64,000 nucleotides of DNA from assembly GCA_005405945.1 (NCBI GenBank), contig BJHW01000001.1, positions 5,332,001 to 5,396,000 of the forward strand, given 5' to 3'. Positions within the stretch are counted from its first letter, which is position 1. Every line of letters begins with the position of its first letter. The position numbers and the translations under genes are program-made. The DNA comes from Streptomyces violaceusniger. GTDB taxonomy: Bacteria; Actinomycetota; Actinomycetes; Streptomycetales; Streptomycetaceae. Below, one piece after another: positions 36,737-46,090 of the stretch. The notes below the pieces were generated by a model. That model saw nothing but the letters and a program-made list of their open reading frames with translations. It did not search any database and was not told the DNA's origin.

Positions 36737-37699
36737 ATGCCTTCCGCAGCCCCGACCGAATCCTCGACCGAGCGGTGGGACGTCCACAGCCTTCCGCGAG
36801 CCGAGGGAAAGACCTTCCTGGTGACCGGAGGCAATGCGGGGATCGGATACTTCGTCGCCGAACAGCTCGCCGGTACGGGAGCCACCGTCGTTCTCGGCAG
36901 CCGCGACCCGGGCAGGGCGGACGCCGCCGTGGCCTCGATCCGCTCCCGGGTCCCCGGCGCCCGGGTGCGTCACATCCGGCTGGACCTCGCCGATCTCCCG
37001 TCGCTCGAAGCCTCCGCGGAGGCGCTGGGGTTGGACCGTCTGGACGCGGTCGTCCACAACGCCGGGGTGAAGTTCGACGAGCCGTCGCGCCGTGAGACCG
37101 GGGACGGCCATGAGGCGATGTTCGGCATCAACCACCTCGGGCACTTCGCGCTGACCCACTGGCTGGCACCTCTGCTCGCGGCCGCCCCCGAGGGCCGTGT
37201 CATCACCACGGGCAGCTTCGCGGCCATGTCCGAGCGGCTGGACCTGGACGACCTCGAGAGCACCCGCGACTACGAGCCCGAGCGCACCTATGGGCGCTCG
37301 AAACTGGCCCAGATGCTCTTCGGTTTCGAACTCGACCGACGACTGAGGGCGGTCGGCAGCACGGTGCGGAGCGTGGTCACCCACCCCGGCGGCGCGCTCG
37401 ACTCCCTCACCCCTTCCCGCCCGCCCCTGCACGTCCGCACACCCGCCGAACGGCTGCGCGGCCTGCCCGCCGGGATCCTCGTCCAGGGCAAGGACGCGGC
37501 CGCCTGGCCCGCCGTACGAGCGGTCCTCGACCCGTCCATCACCGGCGGCGAACTCTGGACCCCCCGCCACTTCGCCCTCCGCGGCACCCCCCGCCGTCGG
37601 CCCGTCCGAGGTCACCTGGCCGACACGGAAGTCGCGGCCCACCTGTGGTCGGCAAGCCGCGACCTGACGGGGCTCGAGCCGCGGTTCGGCCCGGCGTGA
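36737..37699 (+). CDS. short-chain dehydrogenase/reductase (retinol-dehydrogenase-like)
   Basis: NAD(P)-dependent oxidoreductase of unknown substrate, 320 residues from MPSAAPTESSTERWDVHSL (36737, AAGGAG upstream). The cofactor loop FLVTGGNAGIGYFVAEQL is at about residues 26-43, LDLADLPSLEASAEAL (adenine-side Asp) and VHNAGVKFD (NAG) follow, with catalytic Ser in VITTGSFAAMSERL and YGRSKLAQMLFGFEL (YxxxK). The spacing matches plant/animal retinol-dehydrogenase-type SDRs. It is followed by a second SDR gene on the opposite strand. Confidence 0.9.
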   Translation: MPSAAPTESSTERWDVHSLPRAEGKTFLVTGGNAGIGYFVAEQLAGTGATVVLGSRDPGRADAAVASIRSRVPGARVRHIRLDLADLPSLEASAEALGLDRLDAVVHNAGVKFDEPSRRETGDGHEAMFGINHLGHFALTHWLAPLLAAAPEGRVITTGSFAAMSERLDLDDLESTRDYEPERTYGRSKLAQMLFGFELDRRLRAVGSTVRSVVTHPGGALDSLTPSRPPLHVRTPAERLRGLPAGILVQGKDAAAWPAVRAVLDPSITGGELWTPRHFALRGTPRRRPVRGHLADTEVAAHLWSASRDLTGLEPRFGPA

Positions 37700-37792
37700 G
37701 GCCGACCGATCCGGACGCGTAGTCCTACGTCACCGGATCGGGTGGTTCATCCGCCGGGGCGGGTCGTCTCCCAACCGGCACCACCGGCGTTC

Positions 37793-38605
37793 TCAGGCCC
37801 GGAGGCCGCCGTCCACCCGGAGGACCGTGCCGGTCACATACGAGGCGCGGTCGCTGAGGAGCCAGGCCGCGGCCTGGGCGATCTCGGCCGGGTCGGCGGC
37901 GCGGCGCAGCGGGGTGTGGGTGGTGATCCGCTCGACGACGCCGGGGGATGCCTCCTCCCATTCACGGATCATCTCGGTGAGCGTGCTACCGGGCGCGATG
38001 GCGTTGACGCGGATGCCCTCCGGGCCGTACGTGACGGCGGCGGACTCGGTGAGGCTGTTGACGGCGCGCTTCATGGCGCCGTAGGCGGGGAGTTCGGGGT
38101 TGCCCATGAGGCTGCCGACGCTGGAGTTGTTGACGATGGCGCCCGTTCCGGCGGTGGCGCGGATGGCCGCGACCTCGGCGTTCATGGCCAGCCAGGGGCC
38201 GCGGAGGTTGACGGCGTAGACATGGTCGAAGTCGGCCTCCGGCAGCTGGTCCATCGGGCCCGGCTGCTGGATCGTCGCGCCGTTGTTGAAGGCCACGTCG
38301 AGCCGGCCGTACAGCTCCACGGCCCGGTCGACGGCGGCGCGGACGCTCGCCGCGTCGGCCAGGTCGCACACCACGTGATCCGCGGTGCCGCCGGCCGCCC
38401 TGATCTCCTCGGTGACCGTCTTGAGCTGGGCCTCCGTACGGGCCGCCAGCAGCACCCGGGCGCCCTCGCGGGCGAAGAGGCGCGCCGCTGCGGCGCCGAT
38501 GCCGCGCCCGGCGCCGGTGATGAAGGCGACCTTGCCGGCCAGCAGGCCGACGGTCGTGGAAAGGGGTGAGGTGTCGAGGGGGGTGGTGTTCGGTGTGTCG
38601 TTCAT
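37793..38605 (-). CDS. SDR family oxidoreductase (classical)
   Basis: 270 residues from MNDTPNTTPLDTSPLSTTVG at 38605. Classical SDR: FITGAGRGIGAAAARLFARE (TGxxxGxG, about 28-47), VCDLADAASVRAAVDRAVE, AFNNGATIQQPGP (NNG instead of NAG), INNSS-type VNNSSVGSL and YGAMKRAVNSLTESAA (catalytic YxxxK), with DGGLRA at the end. It is divergent from an XRE regulator; a palindrome lies between them, which suggests that the regulator controls it. The substrate is unknown. Confidence 0.9.
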   Translation of the reverse strand: MNDTPNTTPLDTSPLSTTVGLLAGKVAFITGAGRGIGAAAARLFAREGARVLLAARTEAQLKTVTEEIRAAGGTADHVVCDLADAASVRAAVDRAVELYGRLDVAFNNGATIQQPGPMDQLPEADFDHVYAVNLRGPWLAMNAEVAAIRATAGTGAIVNNSSVGSLMGNPELPAYGAMKRAVNSLTESAAVTYGPEGIRVNAIAPGSTLTEMIREWEEASPGVVERITTHTPLRRAADPAEIAQAAAWLLSDRASYVTGTVLRVDGGLRA

Positions 38606-38638
38606 GTCCCCGAGGCTGCTGTGGACGCCGGAGCTCAA

Positions 38639-38659
38639 CCAGGCACCGGCTGTACCTGG
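38639..38659. promoter_or_regulatory. imperfect palindrome between SDR and XRE genes
   Basis: CCAGGcACcggctGTaCCTGG lies in the 88-base divergent gap, a fitting operator for the XRE protein. Inferred from position only. Confidence 0.45.
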
Positions 38660-38693
38660 CTGAGCCCCCGGCCGTCCACGCACACTGAAAGGC

Positions 38694-39545
38694 GTGGACA
38701 GACGAGAGCTGGCGGCCTTCCTGCGCAGTCGACGTGAGCGGATCACGCCCGCCGATGTGGGGCTGCCCGCCGGGACGCGGCGCCGCACCCCGGGGCTGCG
38801 GCGCGAGGAGGTGGCGCAGCTGGCGTTCATCTCGACCGAGTACTACACGCGGCTGGAGCAGGCCCGCGCCCCGCGCCCGTCCCGCGAGGTGCTGACCGGG
38901 CTGGCCCGCGCCCTGCGGCTGGGCGATACCGAGCGCGATCATCTGCACCATCTGGCGGGCACCCCGCCGGGCCCGCCGGCCGGGCCCTCGCGCGAGGTGC
39001 GGCCGAGCATCGCGAACCTGCTGCGGCGGCTGCCGAACGCGGCGGCGATCGTGCTCTCCGCGACGTACGAGGTGATCGCCTGGAACGATCTGGCCGCCGC
39101 CCTCATGGAGGACTTCTCCGCCCTCTCGCGCCGCGACCGCAACTTCGTCCGCCGCGCCTTCCTCGGGCCGCACCGGGACGGGCGGAGGCTGTACGGGGTG
39201 TCGGACGTGGACGAGTTCGCCCGGACCGCGGCCGAGGGGCTGCGCGCCGCGGCCGCCCGCTACCCCGACGACCCCGAGGTGACCGAGCTGGTGGCCGAGC
39301 TGCGCTCGGGCAGCGAGGAGTTCGCCCGGCTGTGGGACTCCCACGATGTGTCCGCCCGGCCCACCCTGTGCAAGACGCTGCACCATCCGCTCGTCGGACC
39401 GATCGCCGTCAACTGCGATGTGCTGGACATCGCCGACCGGGATCAGCGGGTGATCATCTACACCGCCGACCCCGGCTCACCGGCCGAGGAGGCGCTGCGG
39501 CTGCTGTCGGTCGTCGGCACGCAGCGGATGGGGGTGCCGGGCTGA
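38694..39545 (+). CDS. XRE/MmyB-type transcriptional regulator
   Basis: 283 residues from GTG 38694 (MDRRELAAFLRSRRERITPA). The N-terminal HTH spans about 5-80, with GLRREEVAQLAFISTEYYTR as the recognition part. The C-terminal ligand domain of the MmyB (PAS-like) type carries ATYEVIAWNDLAAALMED and RPTLCKTLHHPLVGPIAVNC, and ends QRVIIYTADPGSPAEEALRL. Many such regulators repress a neighbouring SDR gene, and this one is divergent to one. The ligand, possibly a fatty-acid-like molecule, is unknown. Confidence 0.92.
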   Translation: MDRRELAAFLRSRRERITPADVGLPAGTRRRTPGLRREEVAQLAFISTEYYTRLEQARAPRPSREVLTGLARALRLGDTERDHLHHLAGTPPGPPAGPSREVRPSIANLLRRLPNAAAIVLSATYEVIAWNDLAAALMEDFSALSRRDRNFVRRAFLGPHRDGRRLYGVSDVDEFARTAAEGLRAAAARYPDDPEVTELVAELRSGSEEFARLWDSHDVSARPTLCKTLHHPLVGPIAVNCDVLDIADRDQRVIIYTADPGSPAEEALRLLSVVGTQRMGVPG

Positions 39546-39587
39546 GCCGCCGCGCCGTCCGGCCCGTTCCGGTTCCCAGGTCCAGGC

Positions 39588-40514
39588 TCAGACCAGGCGG
39601 CGGGCCGTCGCCCAGCGGGTCAGCTCATGCCGGTTGGAGAGCTGGAGCTTGCGGAGCACCGCCGAGACATGGCTCTCGACCGTCTTCACCGAGATGAACA
39701 GCTGCTTGGCGATCTCCTTGTAGGCGTAGCCGCGCGCGATCAGGCGCAGCACCTCGCGCTCGCGCTGGGTGAGCCGATCCAGGTCCTCGTCCACCGGTGG
39801 GGCGTCGGTGGAGGCGAAGGCGTCGAGGACGAAACCGGCGAGGCGCGGGGAGAAGACCGCGTCGCCCTCGGAGACCCGGAAGATCGCGTCCACGAGGTCG
39901 GTGCCGGTGATGGTCTTGGTCACATAGCCGCGGGCGCCGCCGCGGATCACGCCGATGACGTCCTCGGCCGCGTCCGAGACGGACAGCGCGAGGAAGCGCA
40001 CCGGGCGGTCCTGGTCGGCCATCAGCGAGGCGCTGCGGCGCAGCACCTCGACGCCGCCCCCGCCGGGGAGGTGGACGTCGAGCAGCACGACCTCGGGGCG
40101 GGTCGCGGTGATCACGGTCACGGCCTGGTCGACGTCGGCCGCCTCGCCGACCACCTCGACACCGGTCCGGGCCGTCTCCCCGATCTCGGCCTGGACCCCG
40201 GTGCGGAACATGCGGTGGTCGTCCACGAGCACGACCCGCACCCGCCGCGCCGCCGCGGCATCCTCCGCCCCGGAGCCCCCGGCCCCCGCCGGACCGGGCG
40301 CGGCCCCCGCCCGACCGGGCTCAGCCCCCGCCCGACCGGGCTCAGCCCCCGCCCGACCGGGCTCAGCCCCCGCCCGACCGGGCTCAGCCCCCGCCCGACC
40401 GGGCTCAGCCCCCGCCCGACCGGGCTCAGCCCCCGCCGGACCGGGCGCGGCGCCCGGCACACCCCGCGCCCCGGGGCCGCTCGTCGCGTTCGTACCGCCC
40501 GTTGCGTCGGTCAT
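39588..40514 (-). CDS. NarL/LuxR-family response regulator with repeat-expanded N terminus
   Basis: DNA-binding partner of the kinase just upstream (ATGA overlap). From ATG 40514 it has 308 residues. Residues 1-90 are a low-complexity region dominated by six AEPGRAG heptads, unlike the usual short start. The receiver domain begins RVRVVLVDDHRMFRTGVQAE, with the phospho-acceptor Asp in VVLLDVHLPGGGGVEVL and LSVSDAAEDVIGVIRGGARG after it. A LuxR HTH follows (LTQREREVLRLIARGYAYKE, KTVESHVSAVLRKL). The set kinase / regulator / PspC-toast-rack protein resembles LiaFSR envelope-stress systems, so control of cell-envelope genes is likely. Confidence 0.93.
   Translation of the reverse strand: MTDATGGTNATSGPGARGVPGAAPGPAGAEPGRAGAEPGRAGAEPGRAGAEPGRAGAEPGRAGAEPGRAGAAPGPAGAGGSGAEDAAAARRVRVVLVDDHRMFRTGVQAEIGETARTGVEVVGEAADVDQAVTVITATRPEVVLLDVHLPGGGGVEVLRRSASLMADQDRPVRFLALSVSDAAEDVIGVIRGGARGYVTKTITGTDLVDAIFRVSEGDAVFSPRLAGFVLDAFASTDAPPVDEDLDRLTQREREVLRLIARGYAYKEIAKQLFISVKTVESHVSAVLRKLQLSNRHELTRWATARRLV
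40303..40428. repeat. six perfect 21-bp tandem repeats in the response-regulator gene
   Basis: GCCCCCGCCCGACCGGGCTC plus A is repeated six times in frame and encodes the AEPGRAG heptads. A seventh, altered unit follows at 40429-40449. It is likely length-variable. Confidence 0.92.
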
Positions 40515-41787
40515 GTCGTCGCCGCCCTCTCCATCTCCAGCTCCACTTCCGTGCCCCCGTCCGGCGCGGACCTCAGCCGCGCCGTGCCGCCGTTCCGCTG
40601 CATCCGGCCGATGATCGACTCGCGTACGCCCATCCGGTCCTCCGGCACCGCGTCCACGTCGAAGCCGGGGCCGCGGTCGCGCACGGAGATGAACACCGTG
40701 GCCCCCTCGACCTCGGCGAAGACCTGGACGGCCCCGCCGTCGCCACCGTACTTGGCCGCGTTGACCATCGCCTCGCGCGCCGCCTGTATCTGTGCGCCCA
40801 GTTTCTCGTCCAGGGGGCAGTCGCCGACCACCACCACCTCGATCGGGACGCCGTGGTGGTCCTCGACCTCCGCCGCCGTCTTCTTCACCGCCTCCGCGAG
40901 GGTGTCCGGCTCCTCGGCCTCGTCCTTGCCCGTGCCCTCCGGCCGGTAGAGCCACGCGCGCAGCTCCCGCTCCTGGGCGCGGGCGAGGCGGGCCACCTCG
41001 CGGGGGTCATCCGCGTTGCGCTGGATCAGGGTGAGGGTGTGCAGCACGGAGTCATGGACGTGGGCCGCCACCTCCGCCCGCTCCTGCGCGCGGATGCGCA
41101 TCAGCCGTTCCTCGGAGAGGTCCTGCGTCATCCGCACCACATACGGGCCCACCAGCAGCGCGATGCCGACAAGGACGGCCAGGGCCGCCTGCAGCACGGC
41201 CCCCAGGTGCTTGGCCGAGCCCTGGAGGACGACGATCCCGGACACCCCGGCGGCCACCAGCACGACCCCCGCGGCGCCACGGGCCAGCGGTAGGACCCGC
41301 TTGCTGCGGCTGAGCTCGACCCACTGGGCGCGGCGGGCGTTGTCCGCCTGACGCCAGAAGAGGGCGACGCCCGCGCCGATGAGGAGGAGCGGCCAGATGT
41401 AGGTGTTGGCGCGGCCGAGCTGGAAGCCCTGGACAAAGATCCCCATGCCGACGAAGAGGGCGACCAGGGCGATGATCTGGCCGCGCTCCGGCCTGCGGGC
41501 CAGGATCCGGCGGCGGCCGTCGGGGCCCACGGCGGTGAGCGGGCGGCCGGCGGTCGTCTCCACGCCGCCGACGCCGAGCGGGACGATGAACCAGAAGAGC
41601 GCGTAGACGAGCGCGCCGAACCCCTCCGCCATGAACAGCGCGATGAAGACGATCCGCACCCAGGCGACCGGCAGCCCGAGATGCCCCGCGAGCCCGCGCG
41701 CCACACCGCCGAGGAGGCGGCCTTCGGCACTGCGGTAGAGCTTGCGCGGGGGTGGCTCGGGGGCCGTGGGGGCACTGCGGCGGTCAT
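40511..41787 (-). CDS. PspC-fused sensor histidine kinase, LiaS-like (frameshifted at 41759-41763)
   Basis: Membrane sensor kinase. The true start is ATG 41787 (MTAAVPPRPP); one base missing from a G run at 41759-41763 breaks the frame before KLYRSAEGRLLGGVARGLAG, the beginning of an N-terminal PspC domain. Restored length is 425 residues. About six membrane helices follow (ALVYALFWFIVPLGV, IIALVALFVGMGIFV, TYIWPLLLIGAGVALFW, VVLVAAGVSGIVVLQ and AALAVLVGIALLVGPYV). The HisKA_3 part is VAAHVHDSVLHTLTLIQRNA with the phospho-His, and the ATPase shows AREAMVNAAKYGGDG and VRDRGPGFD. It is coupled to the response regulator by ATGA. Confidence 0.92.
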
Positions 41788-41829
41788 GGCTCGATCGTCA
41801 CACGCCCGGCCGACAACGAGCATCAGGGT

Positions 41830-42286
41830 CGCCCCTGATCGTTCCCCGACCCGGGGGCGGGGGCTGGGCCGGGCCCGGAGCCCGGGGCGCTGCGCCGGGG
41901 GCCCAGGGGCGGGGGCGGAGGCCGGGGCGGCCGCGCTCGGGGGCGGGGGTCGGGCCGAGGGCCGAGGGCGGAGGGCGGAGACCGGGGCCGCTGCGCCCAG
42001 GGCCCAGAGGCCGGGGTCGGGGCCGGGGGTCGGGGCCGCAGGCCAGAGGCCAGGAGGTGCTGCGCCCGGGGGCCGGGGCCGCACGCCAGAGGCCAGGAGG
42101 TGCTGCGCCCGGGGCCGGGGCCGCAGGCCAGAGGCCAGGAGGTGCTGCGCCCGGGGGCCGGACCCGGAGGCCGGGCCGAGGGCCAGGGGCGCTGCGCCCT
42201 GGGGCCCAGAGGCCGGGGCCGGAGGTCGGGGGCTGGGGCCGCCGCGCACCGCGCACCGGGGCGACCGACGTCGCCTCGCGGCGCCG
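41830..42286. repeat. GC-only tandem-repeat block, non-coding
   Basis: About 450 bases almost wholly G/C with GGCCGGGGCCG and CAGAGGCC units. Between 42036 and 42163 a 42-43-bp unit with AGAGGCCAGGAGGTGCTGCG occurs three times. Frames are open on both strands but give only Pro/Gly/Ala/Arg-rich nonsense. It separates the kinase gene from the His-rich gene; no promoter is recognisable by eye. Confidence 0.75.
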
Positions 42287-42697
42287 TCAGTCGTCCGGCG
42301 TCGTCCTGGCCGACCGGCGGCGGAACGCGTACGTGAGGGCCGACGTCAGAGCCGCGACGCAGAGGCCGCACAGGAGGGCCGGGAGGGCGATCTCCGGGCG
42401 GACGTCCCACTCCCCGGCCGCGTCCATCCCGTACGCGGCGGCCACGCCCAGGATCACCAGCCCGGCCACCAGCTTGCCCGGCTCGAACGGATGGCGGGAC
42501 CGGTCGGGGGACGCATGACGCAGCGGATGACCGCGCGAGTGGTCGGGCCGATGGCCGACCCGATGGCCGAACCCTGGGTGCCCGAACCGATGTCCGAACC
42601 GATGGTCGGACCGGTGACCGAATCGGTGACCGAGCCGATCCCCGAACCGATGGTCGAATCGGTGACCGAACCGATCCTCGAACGAACGGCGCCTCAT
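42287..42697 (-). CDS. small membrane protein with His-rich GHRFGHR repeats
   Basis: A 136-residue protein of unknown function. The first 60 residues are a His/Arg/Phe/Gly/Asp repeat (GHRFGHR, DRFGHRFDH units; about 20 His). FEPGKLVAGLVILGVAAAYG then begins the first membrane helix, and a second helix is ALPALLCGLCVAALTSALTY, ending in a basic tail. Related small proteins start near KLVAGLV, so the His-rich part is an extension built by DNA repeats. Its ATG overlaps the stop of the PspC/toast-rack gene (ATGA), so it belongs to the envelope-stress operon. Metal binding by the His repeats is plausible but not shown. Confidence 0.7.
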   Translation of the reverse strand: MRRRSFEDRFGHRFDHRFGDRLGHRFGHRSDHRFGHRFGHPGFGHRVGHRPDHSRGHPLRHASPDRSRHPFEPGKLVAGLVILGVAAAYGMDAAGEWDVRPEIALPALLCGLCVAALTSALTYAFRRRSARTTPDD

Positions 42698-44004
42698 GAG
42701 CGCTTCACCTCCACCGCACCCAGCCCCATCTCCAGCTTCAGCGAGACCGTGCCCTCGGCCCTGCCGCCGCCCACCGGCTCCAGGGTGAGCTTGCGCTCCC
42801 GGTCCGGGCCGATGTCGACGTTGTGCTTGTCCCGCTTCTCGCCCGGCAGCCAGATGTCGCCGATCCCGACCTCGATGTCCAGCCTCACCCGGGCGTCGCG
42901 CGGGACCGTGACGGCCAGTTTGCCCGCGCCCATCTCCACCCGGCTGGAGACGGAGCTGCCCGCGTCCAGGGCCAGCCGGTCCAGCTTCAACTCGGCGACG
43001 CCGCCGCCCAGCTCATAGCCGTCGCGCAGCGACGCCACGGAGGTCGGGGCCCAGGTGCGGCGCGCCCAGTCGGGGGTGACGGCATCGGGGAGGGCGGCCG
43101 CGCCCGCCAGCAGCACGCTCGTCAGCAGCGCGAGGAACACCGTGCCGCCACCGGCCCGCCCCCAGCGGGAGCTGATGACGAGGGCGAGCCCGAAGACCCC
43201 CAGCGCGCAGGCGAACCCGATCTCCAGGCTGGTGCCCAGTGGCCGCGAGGACCACCCCGCCCGCGCCCCCACCACGGCGGCGGCGACCGCCACCAGGAAG
43301 GCCCAGCCGCCGATCGACGCCCGGTCCGGCACCCGGCGGGCCCGCTCCGCCTTCGCCTCCGCCTTGTCGTACGGGCCGTCGTCCGGCCCCCACAGATAGC
43401 CCGTCCGCGACCCGGCCCCGGCGCCGAGCGGCCCGGTCGTACCGTCCTTGACGATCGGGTCGCGCCACCAGGACGGGCCGGGGCCGCCGCGCGTGGGCGG
43501 CGCCTTGGTCTCGGGCGGCGCGTCGGCGACGGCCTGGGCCGTGGCCGCGTCCACCGCGCCCACGCTCTCCGCCTGCCGCCGGTGGTGCGACCAATAGCCC
43601 GCACCGGCCGCCGCGAGGGCGAGCATGAACGAGAAGTACATGACGCCGCCGTTGTTGAGCATCGACAGGAAGAGCCCACAGCCCACCAGCGCCACCAGCA
43701 CCGCCGTCAGCCCCGGGCCCTCGACCCGGCCCGAGAGCAGCCTGCGCCCCTCGTTCTCGTCCTCGCCGTGGAACGGGATCAGCAGCCAGCAGAACCCGTA
43801 CACGATCAGGCCGAGGCCGCCCGCGACGGCCAGCACCGACAGCACCACCCGGAAGATCACCGGGTCCAGATCGCAGTAGCGGCCGAGCCCTCCGCAGACT
43901 CCCGAGATCACCTTATGGTCACGACTGCGCCGAAGCGGCGTCTGTGACAGGCGGGAACCGGACGCGGCCTCGGCCTCGTCCGCCACGGTGGGTGCTTCGG
44001 TCAT
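42694..44004 (-). CDS. PspC / toast-rack (LiaF-like) membrane protein
   Basis: 436 residues from ATG 44004 (MTEAPTVADEAEAASGSRLS). The N-terminal PspC domain reads DHKVISGVCGGLGRYCDLDP to VFRVVL-type helix and VYGFCWLLIPF. Further membrane helices are GLTAVLVALVGCGLFLSML, YFSFMLALAAAGAGYW, ASIGGWAFLVAVAAAVVGAR and TVFLALLTSVLLAGAAALP. The C-terminal beta domain (VEMGAGKLAVTVPRDARVRL, LDIEVGIGDIWLPGEKR and KLEMGLGAVEVKRS) is the LiaF/toast-rack type. LiaF proteins restrain LiaS-like kinases; here the gene precedes the kinase and regulator genes on the same strand. It is divergent from a Ser/Thr kinase gene. Confidence 0.9.
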   Translation of the reverse strand: MTEAPTVADEAEAASGSRLSQTPLRRSRDHKVISGVCGGLGRYCDLDPVIFRVVLSVLAVAGGLGLIVYGFCWLLIPFHGEDENEGRRLLSGRVEGPGLTAVLVALVGCGLFLSMLNNGGVMYFSFMLALAAAGAGYWSHHRRQAESVGAVDAATAQAVADAPPETKAPPTRGGPGPSWWRDPIVKDGTTGPLGAGAGSRTGYLWGPDDGPYDKAEAKAERARRVPDRASIGGWAFLVAVAAAVVGARAGWSSRPLGTSLEIGFACALGVFGLALVISSRWGRAGGGTVFLALLTSVLLAGAAALPDAVTPDWARRTWAPTSVASLRDGYELGGGVAELKLDRLALDAGSSVSSRVEMGAGKLAVTVPRDARVRLDIEVGIGDIWLPGEKRDKHNVDIGPDRERKLTLEPVGGGRAEGTVSLKLEMGLGAVEVKRS

Positions 44005-44129
44005 GCGTCCATGGTGACAACAGGGCCGTACCCGCGACATCCGGCATGCCCCTAGGTCTTCCCTGAGATCTCCCCGGGGGTCACGGCGGCTATCGTGTCG
44101 CATCGAACGTGTGCGGGGAGGGGAAAGCG

Positions 44130-46012
44130 GTGTCGGACGAAGGCCACCTGATAGCCGGACGTTACCGCCTGGTCGAGAAGATCGGCCGTGGTGGCATGGG
44201 CACGGTGTGGCGCGCGGAGGACGAACTGCTGGGCCGCCAGGTCGCGGTCAAGCAGCTCTATGTCTCTCCGCACCTCGCCGAGGACGAGCTGACGACCCTG
44301 CACGAACGCACCCGTCGCGAGGCGCGCAGCGCGGCCCGCATCACCCACCCCAACGTGGTCGTGGTCCATGACGTGGTGGACCACCACGGACTGCCGTGCA
44401 TCGTCATGGAGTACGTGCCCTCCACGACCCTCGCGGACCTGCTGAGGGACGGGGGACGCGTCTCGCCCGACGAGGCCGCCCGCATCGGCCGCGGCATGAT
44501 CGCCGCGCTGCGCGCCGCGCACGCGGCCGGGGTGCTGCACCGGGACGTGAAGCCCGGCAATGTGCTGCTCGGGCCCGAAGGCCGGGTCGTGCTCACGGAC
44601 TTCGGCATCGCCATGGCCACCGGCACCTCGACGCTGACCAAGACCGGCGAGGTCGTCGGCTCCATCGACTACATCGCGCCCGAGCGGGTCAGGGGCCGCA
44701 AACCCGGCCCCGCGTCGGACCTCTGGGCGCTGGGGGCGACGCTCTATCAGGCGGTCGAGGGCCGTGCGCCGTTCCGCAAGGCCACGGCGATCGAGACGGG
44801 TTACGCGATCGCCGTCGATCCGCTGGACCCGCCCAAACGGGCGGGCGCGCTGGCTCCGTTGATCGAGAGCCTGCTGGCCAAGGAGCCGGAGCTGCGGCCC
44901 TCGGCCGAGGAGACCGAACGCGCGCTGCGGCTCCCGGCCTCGGAGCCCGAGACGACATCGCTGCAGACCCCGCCGCTCGATACGACCGCCACGAATCCGC
45001 CGCTCGACGCGACCATGAACCTCTCGACGCGGCGGGAGCCCGGCACGGGCACGGACCGGACGACGGGCACGGACCGGACGACGGGTCCGGACGCGCACGC
45101 CGCGCCGAACGCGCCCACGACATCGCCCCCGTATCACCACACGACCCACACACCGAGCGCTCCGCACAACCCGCCGAACACGTCGCACACCCCGAGTACA
45201 CGGCAGGCACCGGACCCACGGATTCCCTCGCACACCCCGGGCACCGCCCCGGGCACCGGGAACACCTCCGGCGCGCAGCACACCCCGCCCACGGCCACGC
45301 CGTTCACCGCGTCGACGCCGTCCATGACCGCCCAGACGCCGGTGCCCCCGCCCGCCCCCGCTCCGGCGCGCAAGAGCCGTAAGGCGGTGTGGACCGCCGC
45401 GGCGACCTCCCTGGCGGTCGTGGCCGTGGCCGGCGGCGTCTATCTGTTCGGCCTCGACCATGACAACGGCGGGGGAACGGCGGGGGTTCCTCCGCCACGG
45501 GCACCCCGTCGGCCTCCCCGACCAAGCCGTACAACGCGCCGTCCGGCTACCACATCGTCACCGAGAAGAAGTTCGGCTTCTCCCTGCCCATCCCCGACGG
45601 CTGGACCCGCCAGGAGAAGAACGACCCCGACGGCAACACGGTCGACCGCACCCAGGAGGTCCGCTACCTCGACCCCAACGGGCTGGCCGGTCTGAGGATC
45701 AACGTCCTGGACTTCGCCTCCGGCAACCAGGTCCAGCACTTCGAGGACCTGGAGGTCGCGTTCAAGGACAAGAAGGAGTACCCGATCTACGAGCGGTTGC
45801 GCCTGCAGGAGACGAAGTACCAGGGCATGCCCGCCGCGATCTGGGAGTTCAAATTCCGCGGCGAGGTCCGGATGTTCCGCGCGATCGACCTCGGCTTCGG
45901 CAATGAGGGCGACAAGGAGTACGCGATCTACCTGAGCGCCCCGGACGCGGACTGGAGCACCTACCGGCCGATCTTCGACGAGGTCCGGGACGGCTTCCGC
46001 ATCCTGAGCTGA
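44130..46012 (+). CDS. serine/threonine protein kinase with extracellular sensor (frameshifted near 45470-45486)
   Basis: Hanks-type membrane kinase. The start is GTG 44130 (MSDEGHLIAGRYRLVEKIGR, GAGGGG 6 bases upstream). The kinase domain covers about 10-265: GRGGMGTVW loop, VAVKQLY (Lys), HRDVKPGNVLL, DFGIAMATG, APERVRG. A Thr/Pro/His-rich linker of 190 residues follows, then a membrane helix (AVWTAAATSLAVVAVAGGVY) and an extracytoplasmic domain from YNAPSGYHIVTEKKFGFSLP to DEVRDGFRILS. One G is missing from a run at 45470-45475 or 45482-45486; with it the protein has 627 residues. The frame after the break is clearly coding to 46012. It is divergent from the PspC/LiaF-like gene. Confidence 0.92.
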
Positions 46013-46090
46013 CGGGATCGGGCCCGGGGGCGCACCCCGCGTGAAGAGGCGCGCCCCGCGAAGAGGCGCGCCTCCCGTGAGAGCCGCGAG
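46013..46090. terminator. convergent gap with GGCGCGCC palindromes
   Basis: GAGGCGCGCC occurs twice (near 46046 and 46063), and the second copy is part of the self-complementary GAGGCGCGCCTC. Probably ends both convergent transcripts. Confidence 0.45.

Noticed and set aside
40303..40449. CRISPR array
   Set aside because: The 21-bp units are contiguous, with no spacers, and are read in frame as a peptide repeat.
41830..42286. Proline-rich protein genes on either strand
   Set aside because: Open in several frames, no start with a ribosome site, and only low-complexity output; a non-coding repeat block is the simpler reading.
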